Source of the DNA: Humulus lupulus
Lineage: Eukaryota; Streptophyta; Magnoliopsida; Rosales; Cannabaceae
Assembly (NCBI RefSeq): GCF_963169125.1
Contig: NC_084797.1
Coordinates: 88,569,868-88,633,867, forward strand
Length of the DNA stretch: 64,000 nt
Reading direction: 5' to 3'
Of the stretch, positions 24,353-34,553 are shown in pieces. Made by a program: the position numbers and the translations under genes. Below the pieces are notes generated by a model, which was given only the letters and a program-made list of their open reading frames with translations, did no database searches and was not told the origin of the DNA. Each line of letters starts with the position of its first letter. The stretch's first letter is position 1.

Positions 24353-24360
24353 TATAAAAG
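24353..24360 (+). promoter_or_regulatory. TATA box, 5' LTR
   Basis: CTATAAAAGG about 204 bp before the LTR end; transcription probably starts about 30 bp downstream. Confidence 0.7.
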
Positions 24361-24558
24361 GAACCCTAAGACCACCTGAAAGGGGGTTGGAAAATTCATT
24401 GTAAGGAGAGGCTATTGAGAAATATACCAGGATTTGCTCCATCATTTATCTGTGTCTACTTTTTCTTAAAGTTTATTCTTAGTTCTTACAAAAACCTCAC
24501 TCGACTTACCTTTGAGTTTTCCGATCTAATTTCGTTGACGAGATTTCACCGTCAACAG

Positions 24559-24576
24559 TTTGGCGCCGTCTGTGGG
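24559..24576 (+). promoter_or_regulatory. Primer binding site, gag-only element
   Basis: TTTGGCGCCGTCTGTGGG one base after the LTR, identical to the minus-strand site at 3068-3085. Confidence 0.8.
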
Positions 24577-24625
24577 AAGAACAAGCATCAAGCCAGTGTT
24601 CTTCCTTCATTTCCAACAAAGAAAG

Positions 24626-26095
24626 ATGCTAAGACGTTCAAAACGCCTACGGCAAATACAAAAGGTGGAGGTTCACCGAGACGAAGTAGAGCGGAGGCCT
24701 TCCAAGAAAGACCCCCCTCTGCCCGAGCATGGAGATGGACCAGAAGAACCTCTTCCCCCGGAGGAGGAGAGGGAAGCATCATCCTCAGCTACCCAGCCCG
24801 ACGGAGGTCATTCAGAGCCGCTAGTGTATCCACTTAACCGGCCCCGGTTGACCCCACGCTCAGGCCACCGGGACCCCAGTCCCTCGACGCACTGGCCAGG
24901 CAAGGGTCCCGGGGTACGCTCGGTAAGTTCCAGCTCAAGGACGCGCTTCTACAAGGATGAGATTCACGAGTTGCATAAAAAGACTAGGAGGCTGGAAACC
25001 ATGATGGAGAACATGCAGAAGGTTTTAAACAACCTACGGCAAGGGAAGTCAAGCATGCCCCTCCCAAAGCATAAAGGGAAGGAGCATGAAGAAGGGGAAA
25101 ACACTGTCCCCATAGACGGTGGGGGAACCCAACTTTCCGCCAGTGAAACCCCCCAGGCAAAGTACCATGGGGGACATAGGCCAACGAAGTGTCCCCAGGA
25201 GCATAGGCAGAGAGAAGATGAGGGTCATAAGAAAGATGCCGAAGTCCCCCCAAAAGGGTCACCCCCTGGCCTAAGAAAAGGGCTCCATGAGGAGAGGTCA
25301 GAAGTGAGAGACGCACCCCCCGCGGTTCCACCGAGGGACACAACCAAGGCGAGGGATCAGCCCGAGAACCCGCAAAATTCCTTATACGAAAAGAGGAGGG
25401 GACTAGACACCAAAATGCGATGCCCTCAAGGCAAGATCACCACTGTACTTGGGGGGCACATGGATGGCGGAGAATTCGACCGTGATTCACCCTTCACAAG
25501 GGAGATTCAGGCTGAACAAATGCCCACTGGCTTCAGAGAGCCTCGCATGACTCCGTATGAGGGTACTACAGACCCAAAATATCACTTAGACTCCTTCAAT
25601 AACTTGATGAGGTTAAGGGGGGTCAACAACAGAGCAAAATGTCATTGCTTCGTCGTTACTCTTAAAGGAGTGGCGTACAAATGGTTCAGGAGGTTAAGGC
25701 CAGGAACAATCAAGTCATGGCAACAATTCTCTGATGAATTTCTTCAGCAACACCATGCAGCGTGTGACTACGTCATGCCAACTACCAGCCTCGCTAACAT
25801 CAAACAAGGCGAGAATGAAAGTTTGAAGGACTACATCCATAGATTCGGTATAGAAGCAACAAAGGTGGGATGTTTAACCAAAGCAGAGCTCAAGATGGCT
25901 ATTACAGCCGGAGTTCGTCCAGGAAGCAAGTTATGGAGTAACATGCTCAAAAGAGAAGTTTCGGATTTGGACGACTTCTTCGACAGAGCACAAAAGTACA
26001 TACGTGTGGAAGAGGGCCATAAGAACTTCCATGTCGAAGAGAGCGAACCTTCCTCCAGTGGCCATACTACCAGTATGTCTGGGGATTCCATATAG
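24626..26095 (+). CDS. Intact Tat-type gag protein, 489 aa
   Basis: Structural protein that would form the cytoplasmic particle and package the element RNA. The start chosen is ATG 24626: the open frame extends upstream only into the primer site without an ATG, and the product start MLRRSKRLRQIQKVEV matches the Tat-like gag at 3018 (MPRCSKRLREPREVEV). Order: charged, proline-rich N-terminus; coiled coil about residues 109-140 (IHELHKKTRRLETMMENMQ); low-complexity charged linker; Retrotrans_gag core about residues 297-441 (YKWFRRLRPGTIKSWQQF, FLQQHHAACDY, SLKDYIHRFGIEATKVG); short acidic tail. No CCHC zinc knuckle and no protease follow. It is the only undamaged retroelement gene here; selection cannot be judged from one copy. 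Confidence 0.88.
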   Translation: MLRRSKRLRQIQKVEVHRDEVERRPSKKDPPLPEHGDGPEEPLPPEEEREASSSATQPDGGHSEPLVYPLNRPRLTPRSGHRDPSPSTHWPGKGPGVRSVSSSSRTRFYKDEIHELHKKTRRLETMMENMQKVLNNLRQGKSSMPLPKHKGKEHEEGENTVPIDGGGTQLSASETPQAKYHGGHRPTKCPQEHRQREDEGHKKDAEVPPKGSPPGLRKGLHEERSEVRDAPPAVPPRDTTKARDQPENPQNSLYEKRRGLDTKMRCPQGKITTVLGGHMDGGEFDRDSPFTREIQAEQMPTGFREPRMTPYEGTTDPKYHLDSFNNLMRLRGVNNRAKCHCFVVTLKGVAYKWFRRLRPGTIKSWQQFSDEFLQQHHAACDYVMPTTSLANIKQGENESLKDYIHRFGIEATKVGCLTKAELKMAITAGVRPGSKLWSNMLKREVSDLDDFFDRAQKYIRVEEGHKNFHVEESEPSSSGHTTSMSGDSI

Positions 26096-26189
26096 AAGGG
26101 GGGCATCGTGCTAGAGGGGTCCCTGACCAAATTAGAGATCGAACGAAGACCATCTAGCCATGAAAGTCTCCACCTGAGGGGAGATCACC

Positions 26190-26637
26190 TCAAAAGTAGA
26201 CGCTTGCAAAAAGGGTCTCCAAAGTAGACGCTTGCAAAAAGGGTCTCATAAGTAGACACCACCAAAAGGGGTCTACAAAGTAGACACCTCCCAAAAGGGG
26301 TCTCCAAAGTAGACACCTCCGAAAAAGGGTCTCCAAAGTAGACGCCTCCAAAAAGGGTCTCCAAAGTGGACGCTTGCAAAAAGGGTCTCCAAAGTAGGCG
26401 CTTTCAAAAAGGGTCTCATAAGTAGACACCACCCAAAGGGGGTCTACAAAGTAGACACCCACCAAAAGGGGTCTACAACGTAGACACCTCCCAAAAAGGG
26501 TCTCCAAAGTAGACGCCTCCAAAAAGGGTCTCCCAAGTAGACGCTATCCAAAAGGGTCTCAAAGTAGACGCTTCCGAAAAGGGTCTTAAAGAAGACGCTT
26601 GCAAAAAGGGTCTCAAAGAAGACGCTTGCAAAAATAG
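26190..26637. repeat. 27/28-bp tandem array downstream of gag
   Basis: About 16 units of AAAAGGGTCTCCAAAGTAGACGC plus a short variable part, starting about 95 bp after the gag stop. Minus-strand open frames across it are composition artefacts. Confidence 0.88.
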
Positions 26638-26910
26638 TACTATGCCTAATGACGAGAAGGACGCTTCTCGCAAGATATAATAAGCGCGCGCGAAGATATA
26701 TAAAAGGATAACTAGAACCCAAGGGGTCAATATATCCTTACAGGTGCAACTAAGACGCATCGCAGAGAGGCCTACCGAACCCCCTTTTCGCGTGGGTTCC
26801 AAAGGACCTCGAACATGATAAATATATAAAAAAAAAAATAAAGAAGAAGAATAAGAGAATAATAAAAAGGAGCGGAAGAGTCTACAAGAACGCCTAAAGG
26901 CCTCCCTATA

Positions 26911-26924
26911 GACTGGGGGGTAAG
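26911..26924 (+). promoter_or_regulatory. Polypurine tract
   Basis: GACTGGGGGGTAAG immediately before the 3' LTR, the plus-strand primer. Confidence 0.75.
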
Positions 26925-27248
26925 TGTGGATGCCGAAAATCCACCAAATAAGAAAAACACACAAAAGAAGTTTCTAGTCCCTTAAAGAAGTAAATAGCTA
27001 AGGGGCACCAAGGGCGCCAAGTACGCAATGAAGGCAGAAGGTAATTATAGGCCATCGAAGTGTTAGACACTCGCAGAGCTCTAGGCCTCATGAGGTCATT
27101 CCAGGCCTCCAAGCTGCATCACCTTGTTAGATGTGTTTGTCATGCACACATGGCCCTTATCCGTGCCCCTCGAAGTTAAGGCCCCAGCCTCGCGAACACC
27201 ACTCCAGCAGCACCCCGCGCATGCCAACACCTCATGCGCCTAGCCTTG

Positions 27249-27769
27249 CCCCGAGGTGTCCCACACCAAGGGCCTCGCGCCCCGCGCGCACCAAGGGCCT
27301 CGCGCCCGCGCGCCCATGCGCCTCGCGCCCCGCGCGCACCAGGGGTCTCGCGCCCGCGCATGCGCCTCGCGCCCCGCGCGCACCAGGGGCCTCGCGCCCC
27401 GCGCGCACCAGGGGCCTCGCGCCCCGCGCGCCCATGCGCCTCGCGCCTCGCGCGCACCAGAGGTCTCGCGCCCGCGCATGCGCCTCGCGCCCCGCGCGCA
27501 CCAGGGGCCTCGCGCCCCGCGGGCCCATGCGCCTCGCGCCCCACGCGCACCAGGGGCCTCGCGCCCCGCGCGCACCAAGGGCCTCGCGCCCGCGCGCCCA
27601 TGCGCCTCGCGCCCCACGCGCACCAGGGGCCTCGCGCCCATGCGCCTCGCGCCCCCACGCGCACCAGGGGCCTCGCGCACCAGGGGCCTCGCGCCCCGCG
27701 CGCCCATGCGCCTCGCGCCCCGCGCGCACCAGGGGCCTCGCTCCCCGCGCGCACCAGGGGCTCGCAATG
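27249..27769. repeat. GC-rich 24/25-bp tandem array in 3' LTR
   Basis: It appears identical to 23180-23700 by eye. Confidence 0.88.
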
Positions 27770-27773
27770 AGGT

Positions 27774-28097
27774 ATGGCCTTTCCCATGGCCTCGCCCATG
27801 GCCTCGTCCATGGCCTCGTCCATGGCCTCGCCCATGGCCTCGCCCATGGCCTCTCCCATGGCCTCGCCCATGGCCTCGCCCATGGCCTCGCCCATGGCCT
27901 CGCCCATGGCCTCGCCCATGGCCTCGCCCATGGCCTCGCCCATGGCCTCGCCCATGGCCTCGCCCATGGCCTCGCCCATGGCCTCGCCCATGGCCTCGCC
28001 CATGGCCTCGTCCATGGCCTCGCCCATGGCCTCGCCCATGGCCTCGCCCATGGCCTCGCCCATGGCCTCGCCCATGGCCTCGCCCATGGCCTTGGAG
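27774..28097. repeat. 12-bp tandem array, 27 units, in 3' LTR
   Basis: ATGGCCTCGCCC units, four more than in the 5' LTR. Confidence 0.92.
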
Positions 28098-28469
28098 GTG
28101 AGAATACTCACAAAGGGCAAGGTACATGCATGAATATGGAATGTGCCTACAAACCTAAAGAAGTCAGAGTACAGATATAGTACCCTTACCAAACAAGTAG
28201 TGGGAATGCCAGGAGTGGTTATGCAAGAATAGGAGTTATGGTCCGTACGTCTACGGCCATGGGTCAGAGCCGACACCACTACCTCCTGCGCCACTACGCC
28301 TGCCACCACGCATTAGACATGGGTACCGACAAGTAGTGGAGACATCCTCCTGACACCTGCTTCTGTACGGGGTGTACGACCACAATCTCTGAAGCCACTC
28401 CCCTGACACAGTACGTATGTACCACTTGGACCCCTGGACCACTATGTATCTAAGGCCATTAGAGCCTAC

Positions 28470-28477
28470 TATAAAAG
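28470..28477 (+). promoter_or_regulatory. TATA box, 3' LTR
   Basis: CTATAAAAGG, the counterpart of 24353-24360. Confidence 0.65.
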
Positions 28478-28679
28478 GAACCCTAAGACCACCTGAAAGG
28501 GGGTTGGAAAATTCATTGTAAGGAGAGGCTATTGAGAAATATACCAGGATTTGCTCCATCATTTATCTGTGTCTACTTTTTCTTAAAGTTTATTCTTAGT
28601 TCTTACAAAAACCTCACTCGACTTACCTTTGAGTTTTCCGATCTAATTTCGTTGACGAGATTTCACCGTCAACAACCAT

Positions 28680-29986
28680 CACAATCAAAATCGATTAAAA
28701 GCCTTCAGAATAATATACAAGCCTCCGGGACCTCGAATTCTACTAAACCGGGTTGTAGAATCCTTTTCGAGCCTAAAATCCCTAATTGGCCTATATTTTC
28801 TATTTGAGTCATAGCCCTCCACAGTGGCGCTGCGACCCTCTACAAGTGAGAGAGCTCGAGACTCTCACCTGGGGTACATGGGCTGCAGCGCGCCTCAACC
28901 TGTACCGCGATGCCTGGATTGATTCAGATACCCCTAAGGCCTTCTAGGTTCATGCGGGCCATGACTCGAGCTCCAGAACCCAGAATTCCCTTAATTTTGT
29001 CTAGCCAATTTCACTAAAATTCACCCTAATCAACACCCAACCTCAGAATTGCATCTAGAATCCATATCAAGGCAACATAATCAATATAATTACCCCAAAA
29101 ACTACTCCATAATCTCACCAAAATCCAAAAACCAGCCTAAGGGTTAAACCCCATTATAACCCCTAAATCACAGGAGAAAACCAACAAAACTCATATTAAA
29201 ACCTTAACTTAATATGATAATTCGATCCTCAGCTGCCTCCAAACTTCCTCTTAGCTTCATTTCCCCGAGTTCCCAGCCTCAAATCCTCCAGAAATTCAGA
29301 AAGAAAAATGATCAAGTAAGCCTAAGGAGAGAGAGAAATGTGTGTGAGAGAGAGCTGAGTGATACCCTTGGTTTCTAGTTGTTTCTAGGATACCTAAGTC
29401 TATCCTAAGCACCAAAAGACCATCATGCCCCTAGGTAAGTTCCTAGCTCCTTAATACAACAAAGGGAAAATACGCGATTTTCCTTATTCCTGCTAATTCC
29501 TCGAGTAGTCCTATAAATCCTTAATTAATCAGACATACCCAAATAACCGCTAATTACTACCCGTTACCCGGTAAATCTCGAACAGACGCTAAGTTCCCAA
29601 AATACTTCTAGGCTCACCTCGAGCTGGGTACTGGACCCTGCTATGAATATTCCGCTAATCCGCTCCCTCGGACCATCTCATACCACACATCTCAATTATA
29701 TTTCCACAATACTGTGGTCTCAATCATAACACACACATAATTATATTTATGCCCTCAATGGGCCAAAATTGCAAACATGCCCTGATTAACAAGAACGGAC
29801 CCACATGCATATTTAATTCACCTAAACATCCATATATATATTCACATTATAATATAACTCAAGTAATTAATACTCATACACACATATATCACAAATAATC
29901 ATGTAGTAACACAATTAAATAAATTATTGTCCTCCCAACACACTAATCAAGGCACTAAGCCTTATTAGCAAAGTTGGGGCGTTACA
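28680..29986 (-). repeat. Element C 5' LTR, second piece
   Basis: Resumes after the TSD copy ACCAT and ends GGGGCGTTACA. Its end matches 4563-4704. With the first piece the LTR is about 2.2 kb. Confidence 0.82.
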
Positions 29987-30990
29987 AAATAACATCACCA
30001 AAAACTCATAATGCCCATACCTGGTGCAAAAAGCTTTCTTCGGTATATCCTCCTCCCTGATCCTTAGCTAGTGATAACCAGATCGAAGATCTATCTTAGA
30101 GAATATCGTCTTACTCTGTAACTGATAAGCAAATCATCAATCCTTGGAAAAGGATACATGTTCTTGATAATTAACTTATTCAGTTCTCTATAATCGATAC
30201 ACATCCTCACTAAACAATCTTTCTTCTTCACGAAGAGAACTGGTGTGCCCCACTAAGTCTAGTATCTCTTGTAACTGAACCTTTGGTTCCTTTAGCTCTA
30301 CTGGAGCCATTCTGTACGATGACCTTGACACTAGTCCTGTACCTGGCGCCTGTTCAATTACAAATTGTATCTCCTTATGTGGAGGTAATCCTGACAGATC
30401 CTCTGGAAACACATCTAGAAACTCACAGCCTAATCTGGTTTGTCTTGGTCTCACTGGCACGATTTGAGTGGTATCCACAACACTAGCTAAAAATCCTATG
30501 CCTCCCCCTGCAATAGGTCTCTAGCTTTAAGTACAGATATCATAGGTATACAGGATCCATGCACAATGCCATCAAATACAAAGGGATCCTCACCCTCAAG
30601 CTCAAAGGTTACCATCTTCTTCTTGCAATCTATCATTGCCCCATACTTGGCTAACTGTTCCATACCAAAGATCATATCAATGTGGTGATAACCAACTCTA
30701 TCAAGTCAACTAGTGAATCTTTTCCCACAATAATCTAACCCATCTCTTAGGAAGGTTGCCAATTCCTGTGTAGGCAATAGGGTTCCAAATTCTCATCACA
30801 ACATAACCACGTAATCTACATACTAAGTCTATGCCTCTACTAGATGCAACGAAACAAAGAATAGCATGGCACTAGAACCAATCAGCATAATATATGAATT
30901 AGAACTAGGAGGCTGACCTATCACTACTAAAGGACTAGCCTCAGCCTCTGACTGCGTCAGAGCAAACACTCGAGCTGGAGTCAAGCTGTT
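29987..30990 (-). pseudogene. Fragment D RT start and retropepsin
   Basis: Minus strand. RT N-terminal sequence runs from the left edge (the YGHYEFLVM region at 29990-30030) to about 30300. The protease-RT linker (CEFLDVFPEDLSGLPPHKEI) is in 30188-30478. The protease loop near 30870-30900 reads LIGSSA where LIDSGA is expected, so the catalytic Asp is lost. Frameshifts are common. Confidence 0.75.
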
Positions 30991-31373
30991 CGCCCCCTTT
31001 AGGTCTTTCTTCCTCAACCTTGGGCAATCCCTCTTGAGGTGCCCAATCATCCCACATAAGAAACATGCCCTTGCTCAGCATTCTCCTAGATGGCGCCTCC
31101 TGCACCGAGCACATTCCAGGAAGAGTTTCCAATCCTTGCCTTTGCCCCGCTAGCCTATCTGAGCGTTTTAGAACCCCTCTTTTAGCTCAAGGGTATTGAA
31201 TATATTAGTAACCTTTCCTTTTTGATCCCTGGGGCCTCCACCCTTGCAAGACCCAATAAACAGAGGCGTCCCTGCCTGAGCTCCGTGCCCTCCAACGCTC
31301 TCCCTCCATATATCATTTCTTACACGCTCAACAACAAGGGCCCTCCCTACCACTTGAGAATAGGTAGAGATCT
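30991..31373 (-). pseudogene. Fragment D gag zinc-knuckle region
   Basis: Minus-strand GHLKRDCP near 31040 is the end of a CCHC knuckle. The upstream gag tail (YSQVVGRALVVERVRNDIWR) is at about 31290-31370 and ends at the A2 LTR. Confidence 0.7.
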
Positions 31374-33550
31374 TGTAATTCCCTACTTCCTTAGAGTTGT
31401 TACTAAGTGAATTTAAAATGTGCAATTAACTCGCTAATCGAGGTTTTAAGACAAAAGTGTAGCTAATCATAACAAAAGTCACATAGATTGGGAAAATAAA
31501 TCCATTCACTGAATATTATAAGGTGATATACATTTGGGATCCCAAAATACTGTTTAGCAATATTTACAATTCAAAAATATATTTAAAGTCGACTAAACGA
31601 AAAAATTAGGTTTAATACAGACATCTCCAAAAAATTACCCTGGTCGTGGCAGCCAGGCAGGCCAAACATGTACACGTCGCTTCACGATCTCCGTACTCAT
31701 GGTTGGTCGACTTTCCCCATGCCCTTACCTGCACCATAGAGCACCCGTGAGCCAAAGCCCAGCAAGAAAACTCCACACAAGCAAATAACATATGCATTTC
31801 TATCATTCAACATACAATTAAACCGCCATCGGGCTAAACACATACGGCGATGTCGTCCCAGGCGCTTTACCAGGCCCTAGGTTCGTGGTCTACACCGTGA
31901 GGATATCCCAGGTATCCTATAGGGTCTCACCTTGGCAACTCGCACTCCACGTGCTAAACGATGCTCCCGGCCCCTTCCTGTACTCGGCCTTGCCATTATC
32001 GGCCTTTGCCGTTCCTGGCCCTCGCCGCTCTCGGCCTTCGCCGTTCCCGAATCTTTTCATTTATTCACATATATGCACACATAGCATAAATAAACAAATA
32101 CTTAAACATGTATAAACATAATCAATGGGGCTACGCCCTGCAACACAATCATATAGGGACGTGCCCTGCAACACAAACTATAGGGCCTCGCCCTGCTCTA
32201 CAGGTATAGTAGTTTTCTTACCTGTGTCCCGAGCTTTCCAAGCATCGATGTCCCAAGCATAGTCCCCTAGTCTGAGACTCGCTGAAACCCTAGTCACAAT
32301 GCATGAACAATATCCATCCATCAAGTTCTAATCCATTAAATATATTGGATCATAATTCTAGTCTCTGGGACCTTGAATTCCATCAATCCAGATGATAGAA
32401 TCCATCTCGATCCTTAACTTTTGAATTCCCGCGACTAAAACCTCCTTGGGGTCCAAAATCCCACTAAGCGCCGCAGCCCCAAGGACCCATGCCGCAGCCC
32501 GCCCTCAACCAGAGGCTCAGCCTCCAAATTTTTCCCATACACATCGCGACCCTGCCTGTAGACCACCGCGGCACGCCCCTACTTTCAGGCTGCCCAAATG
32601 TTCTAAAGGGCCGCAGCTTAGCAAGAACAATGCCACGGCCCGACCCCTCGAACATAGAAAAAAACCTCCATTTTCTCTACCAAAGCCAAGCCAATTACCC
32701 CTAAAACCAACCTAACAATCCAATTCATTTATCACAGAAGTCCTAGAACAGTCTCAGCAACAAAACCTAACAAAATCCAACTTAAAAACTCATCATACTC
32801 TAATTCCAATCTCCCACTTCAAAACTTCAAGAAAACTAAAAACCCAGCTAATAACCACATAATCAAATAACTAGAATGACAGTTTAGAGTTTCCCTTAGC
32901 CTCTGCTTGAACCCTCAAATTGATACTGAGCTAATCCCAAAGTTTTAGAGCTCCAACTCCTAGCTTGATCTTCAAAATTCCCTTGGTAAGGTTGAGAGAA
33001 AACAAGAGAGAAAGAAGAGAGGTTTGGGTCGGTTTAGAAAATTCTGAGTGTTTCTTATGTTTTGTTTTACTTAGACTAAGTCATTAAGTTACCTCCAAGG
33101 CTCGGGGTACCAGAAACGTCCCTGAGGGAAAAGTGGTAAATTTCCCCAATATTCCCTCCTAAACGTTCTAACTTCAAATATATCTCTGAATATTTATTTT
33201 CATAACCCGATAACCCCAATAAAATATCTTATACCCGAAATACCCCTCGACTCACCCCAAGTCAGGTATACGACCCTGTTGTAACTTTCTAGCTAAACCG
33301 CTCCTTAGGACTGTCTCGAATCGTGCAACACAAATATATCACAAATATTATATTTATTCCCCCAACGGGCTAAAATCACAAACATGCCCCTAATAACCAA
33401 ACGGGGCCCACATGCATATTTAATTCTCCTAAACATGCATTTCTAATCACATATTCATCAAATTCGCACATTAACATATTAATTCACTTATTTCCCTCCA
33501 GGCATGCTAATCAAGGCCCTTAGCCTTATTAGCAAATTTGGGACACTACA
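31374..33550 (-). repeat. A2 3' LTR (2177 bp)
   Basis: Plus-strand TGTAATTCCCTACTTCC to GGGACACTACA. The conserved LTR block is near 31725. Confidence 0.82.
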
Positions 33551-33585
33551 ACTATCCCCTCCTTACAGAAATTTTGTCCTCGAAA

Positions 33586-34553
33586 TTACCTGAACAAATC
33601 GGGATACCACTCCCGCATATCTGATTCAAGTTCCCATGTCGCCTCTTCAATCTTGTTGTTCCTCCACAACACTTTCACTAAGGCGATGGTCTTGCTCCGC
33701 AAAACTTTATCCTTTCGATCGAGACTCTAAATCGGCTTCTCCTCATAAGATAAATCCTGGTCCAGCTCCAAATTCCCATAACTCATGACATGCGTCGAAT
33801 CTGATACATACTTTCGGAGCATGGATACGTGAAAAACATCATGAACCCCTGATAAAGTTGGAGGCATCGCCAATCTGTAAGCTACCTCTCCAACCCGATC
33901 AAGAATCTCAAAGGGGCCAACAAACCTAGGGCTCAACTTGCCCCGAACACCAAACCGTTTCACTCCTCTCAATGGTGAAACCCTAAGGAACACATGGTCA
34001 CCGACCTGAAATTCTACGCTCCTCCGTCTCAAGTCCGAGTAACTTTTCTGGTGAGCATTCGAACTCTAATCTTTTCAATCGTCTCATTGGTCCCCTGAAC
34101 CATTTGATTTACCAAGTATATTATCTCATTCGTCTCATCCCAATGGATATAGGTGATCTGCACTTCCTTCCATATAGCATCTCATACGGAGACACTCCGA
34201 TAGTCGCCTGATAACTGTTATTCTATGAGAACTCAATCAAAGGGCGATACTTACTCCATGATCCCCCAAAATCTAGCACACAGGCTCGTAGCATGTCCTC
34301 CAGTATCTGAATCGTCCTCTCAGATTGTCCATTTGTTTGAGGATGATAAGCGGTACTAAACCGCAAATGCGTGCCCATAGCCTTCTGCAGACTCTCCCAA
34401 AACTTGGAGGTGAAGGTGGGGTCCCTGTCAGATACTATCAACCTCAGAGCCCTATGAAGTCGAACAATTTCCTTCACATATAACTTGGCATACTGCTCCA
34501 CAATATAAGTCGTCCTGCCAGGTAAAAAGTGGGCGGACTTGGTATACCTATCG
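33586..34553 (-). pseudogene. A2 integrase core and chromodomain
   Basis: Minus strand. It begins at the junction with YTKSAHFLP, then SDRDPTFTSKFWESLQ, HPQTNGQSERTIQILEDML, the SH3-like segment (33727-34032, GDHVFLRVSPLRGVKRFG) and the chromodomain tail ending at the stop 33586-33588. The first catalytic Asp and the zinc finger are missing. Stops and a frameshift near 34050-34200 also occur. Confidence 0.8.

Larger units (their letters stand above)
22856..24557 (+). repeat. 5' LTR of the gag-only element (1702 bp)
   Basis: TGTGGATGCCGAAAATCC to CACCGTCAACA. It can fold at both ends (GTGGAT/ATCCAC; GTTGACG/CGTCAAC with 9-nt loop). The U3 holds a 24/25-bp GC-rich array and a 12-bp array; the TATA box follows at 24353. 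Confidence 0.92.
22856..28674 (+). mobile_element. Young gag-only LTR retrotransposon (TR-GAG type, Tat lineage)
   Basis: 5819 bp with perfect TSD ACCAT (22851-22855 and 28675-28679), LTRs of 1702 and 1750 bp, primer site, one intact gag frame and a polypurine tract. The 2.37-kb interior has no protease, RT, RNase H or integrase. Plants have gag-only non-autonomous elements called TR-GAG; this fits that definition. By eye the LTRs differ at one base (C at 24269, T at 28386) and by 48 bp, four units of the 12-bp array. Its gag resembles that of the Tat-like element at 1-3018, so a Tat relative is the likely mobilising partner. Confidence 0.9.
26925..28674 (+). repeat. 3' LTR of the gag-only element (1750 bp)
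   Basis: Same ends and content as the 5' LTR. It is longer by 48 bp, all in the 12-bp array, with one substitution found (28386). Confidence 0.92.
4563..29986 (-). mobile_element. Element C: Tekay/Del chromovirus, heavily nested
   Basis: A minus-strand Ty3/gypsy element whose pieces resume on either side of five insertions. Pieces: end of 3' LTR (4563-4704), integrase C-terminal half (4740-5660), integrase N-terminal part, RH, RT, protease and a gag remnant (18194-21613), primer site (21947-21958), and 5' LTR (21962-22855 plus 28680-29986). The insertions are the Tat-like element (left), A1, B1, I1 and the gag-only element. Its right boundary falls inside the RT of fragment D. It is defective: most of gag is deleted and the first RT active-site Asp is changed. 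Confidence 0.8.
29987..31373 (-). mobile_element. Fragment D: Tekay-type gag-pro-RT
   Basis: A minus-strand piece of an older element, cut on the left inside RT motif FLVM by element C and on the right inside gag by the A2 LTR. No LTR of D is in the window. Confidence 0.75.
31374..34553 (-). mobile_element. Element A2: 3' end of a Tekay element, truncated
   Basis: 3' LTR (31374-33550) plus integrase C-terminal part (33586-34553) on the minus strand. It stops abruptly at about 34553, where the sequence continues as plus-strand integrase of A3. Left flank is GATCT; no matching TSD is found to the right. Confidence 0.78.

Noticed and set aside
26185..26964. Minus-strand frames rich in LETLF/WRPFL repeats
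   Set aside because: Translations of the 27/28-bp array on the wrong strand of the element.
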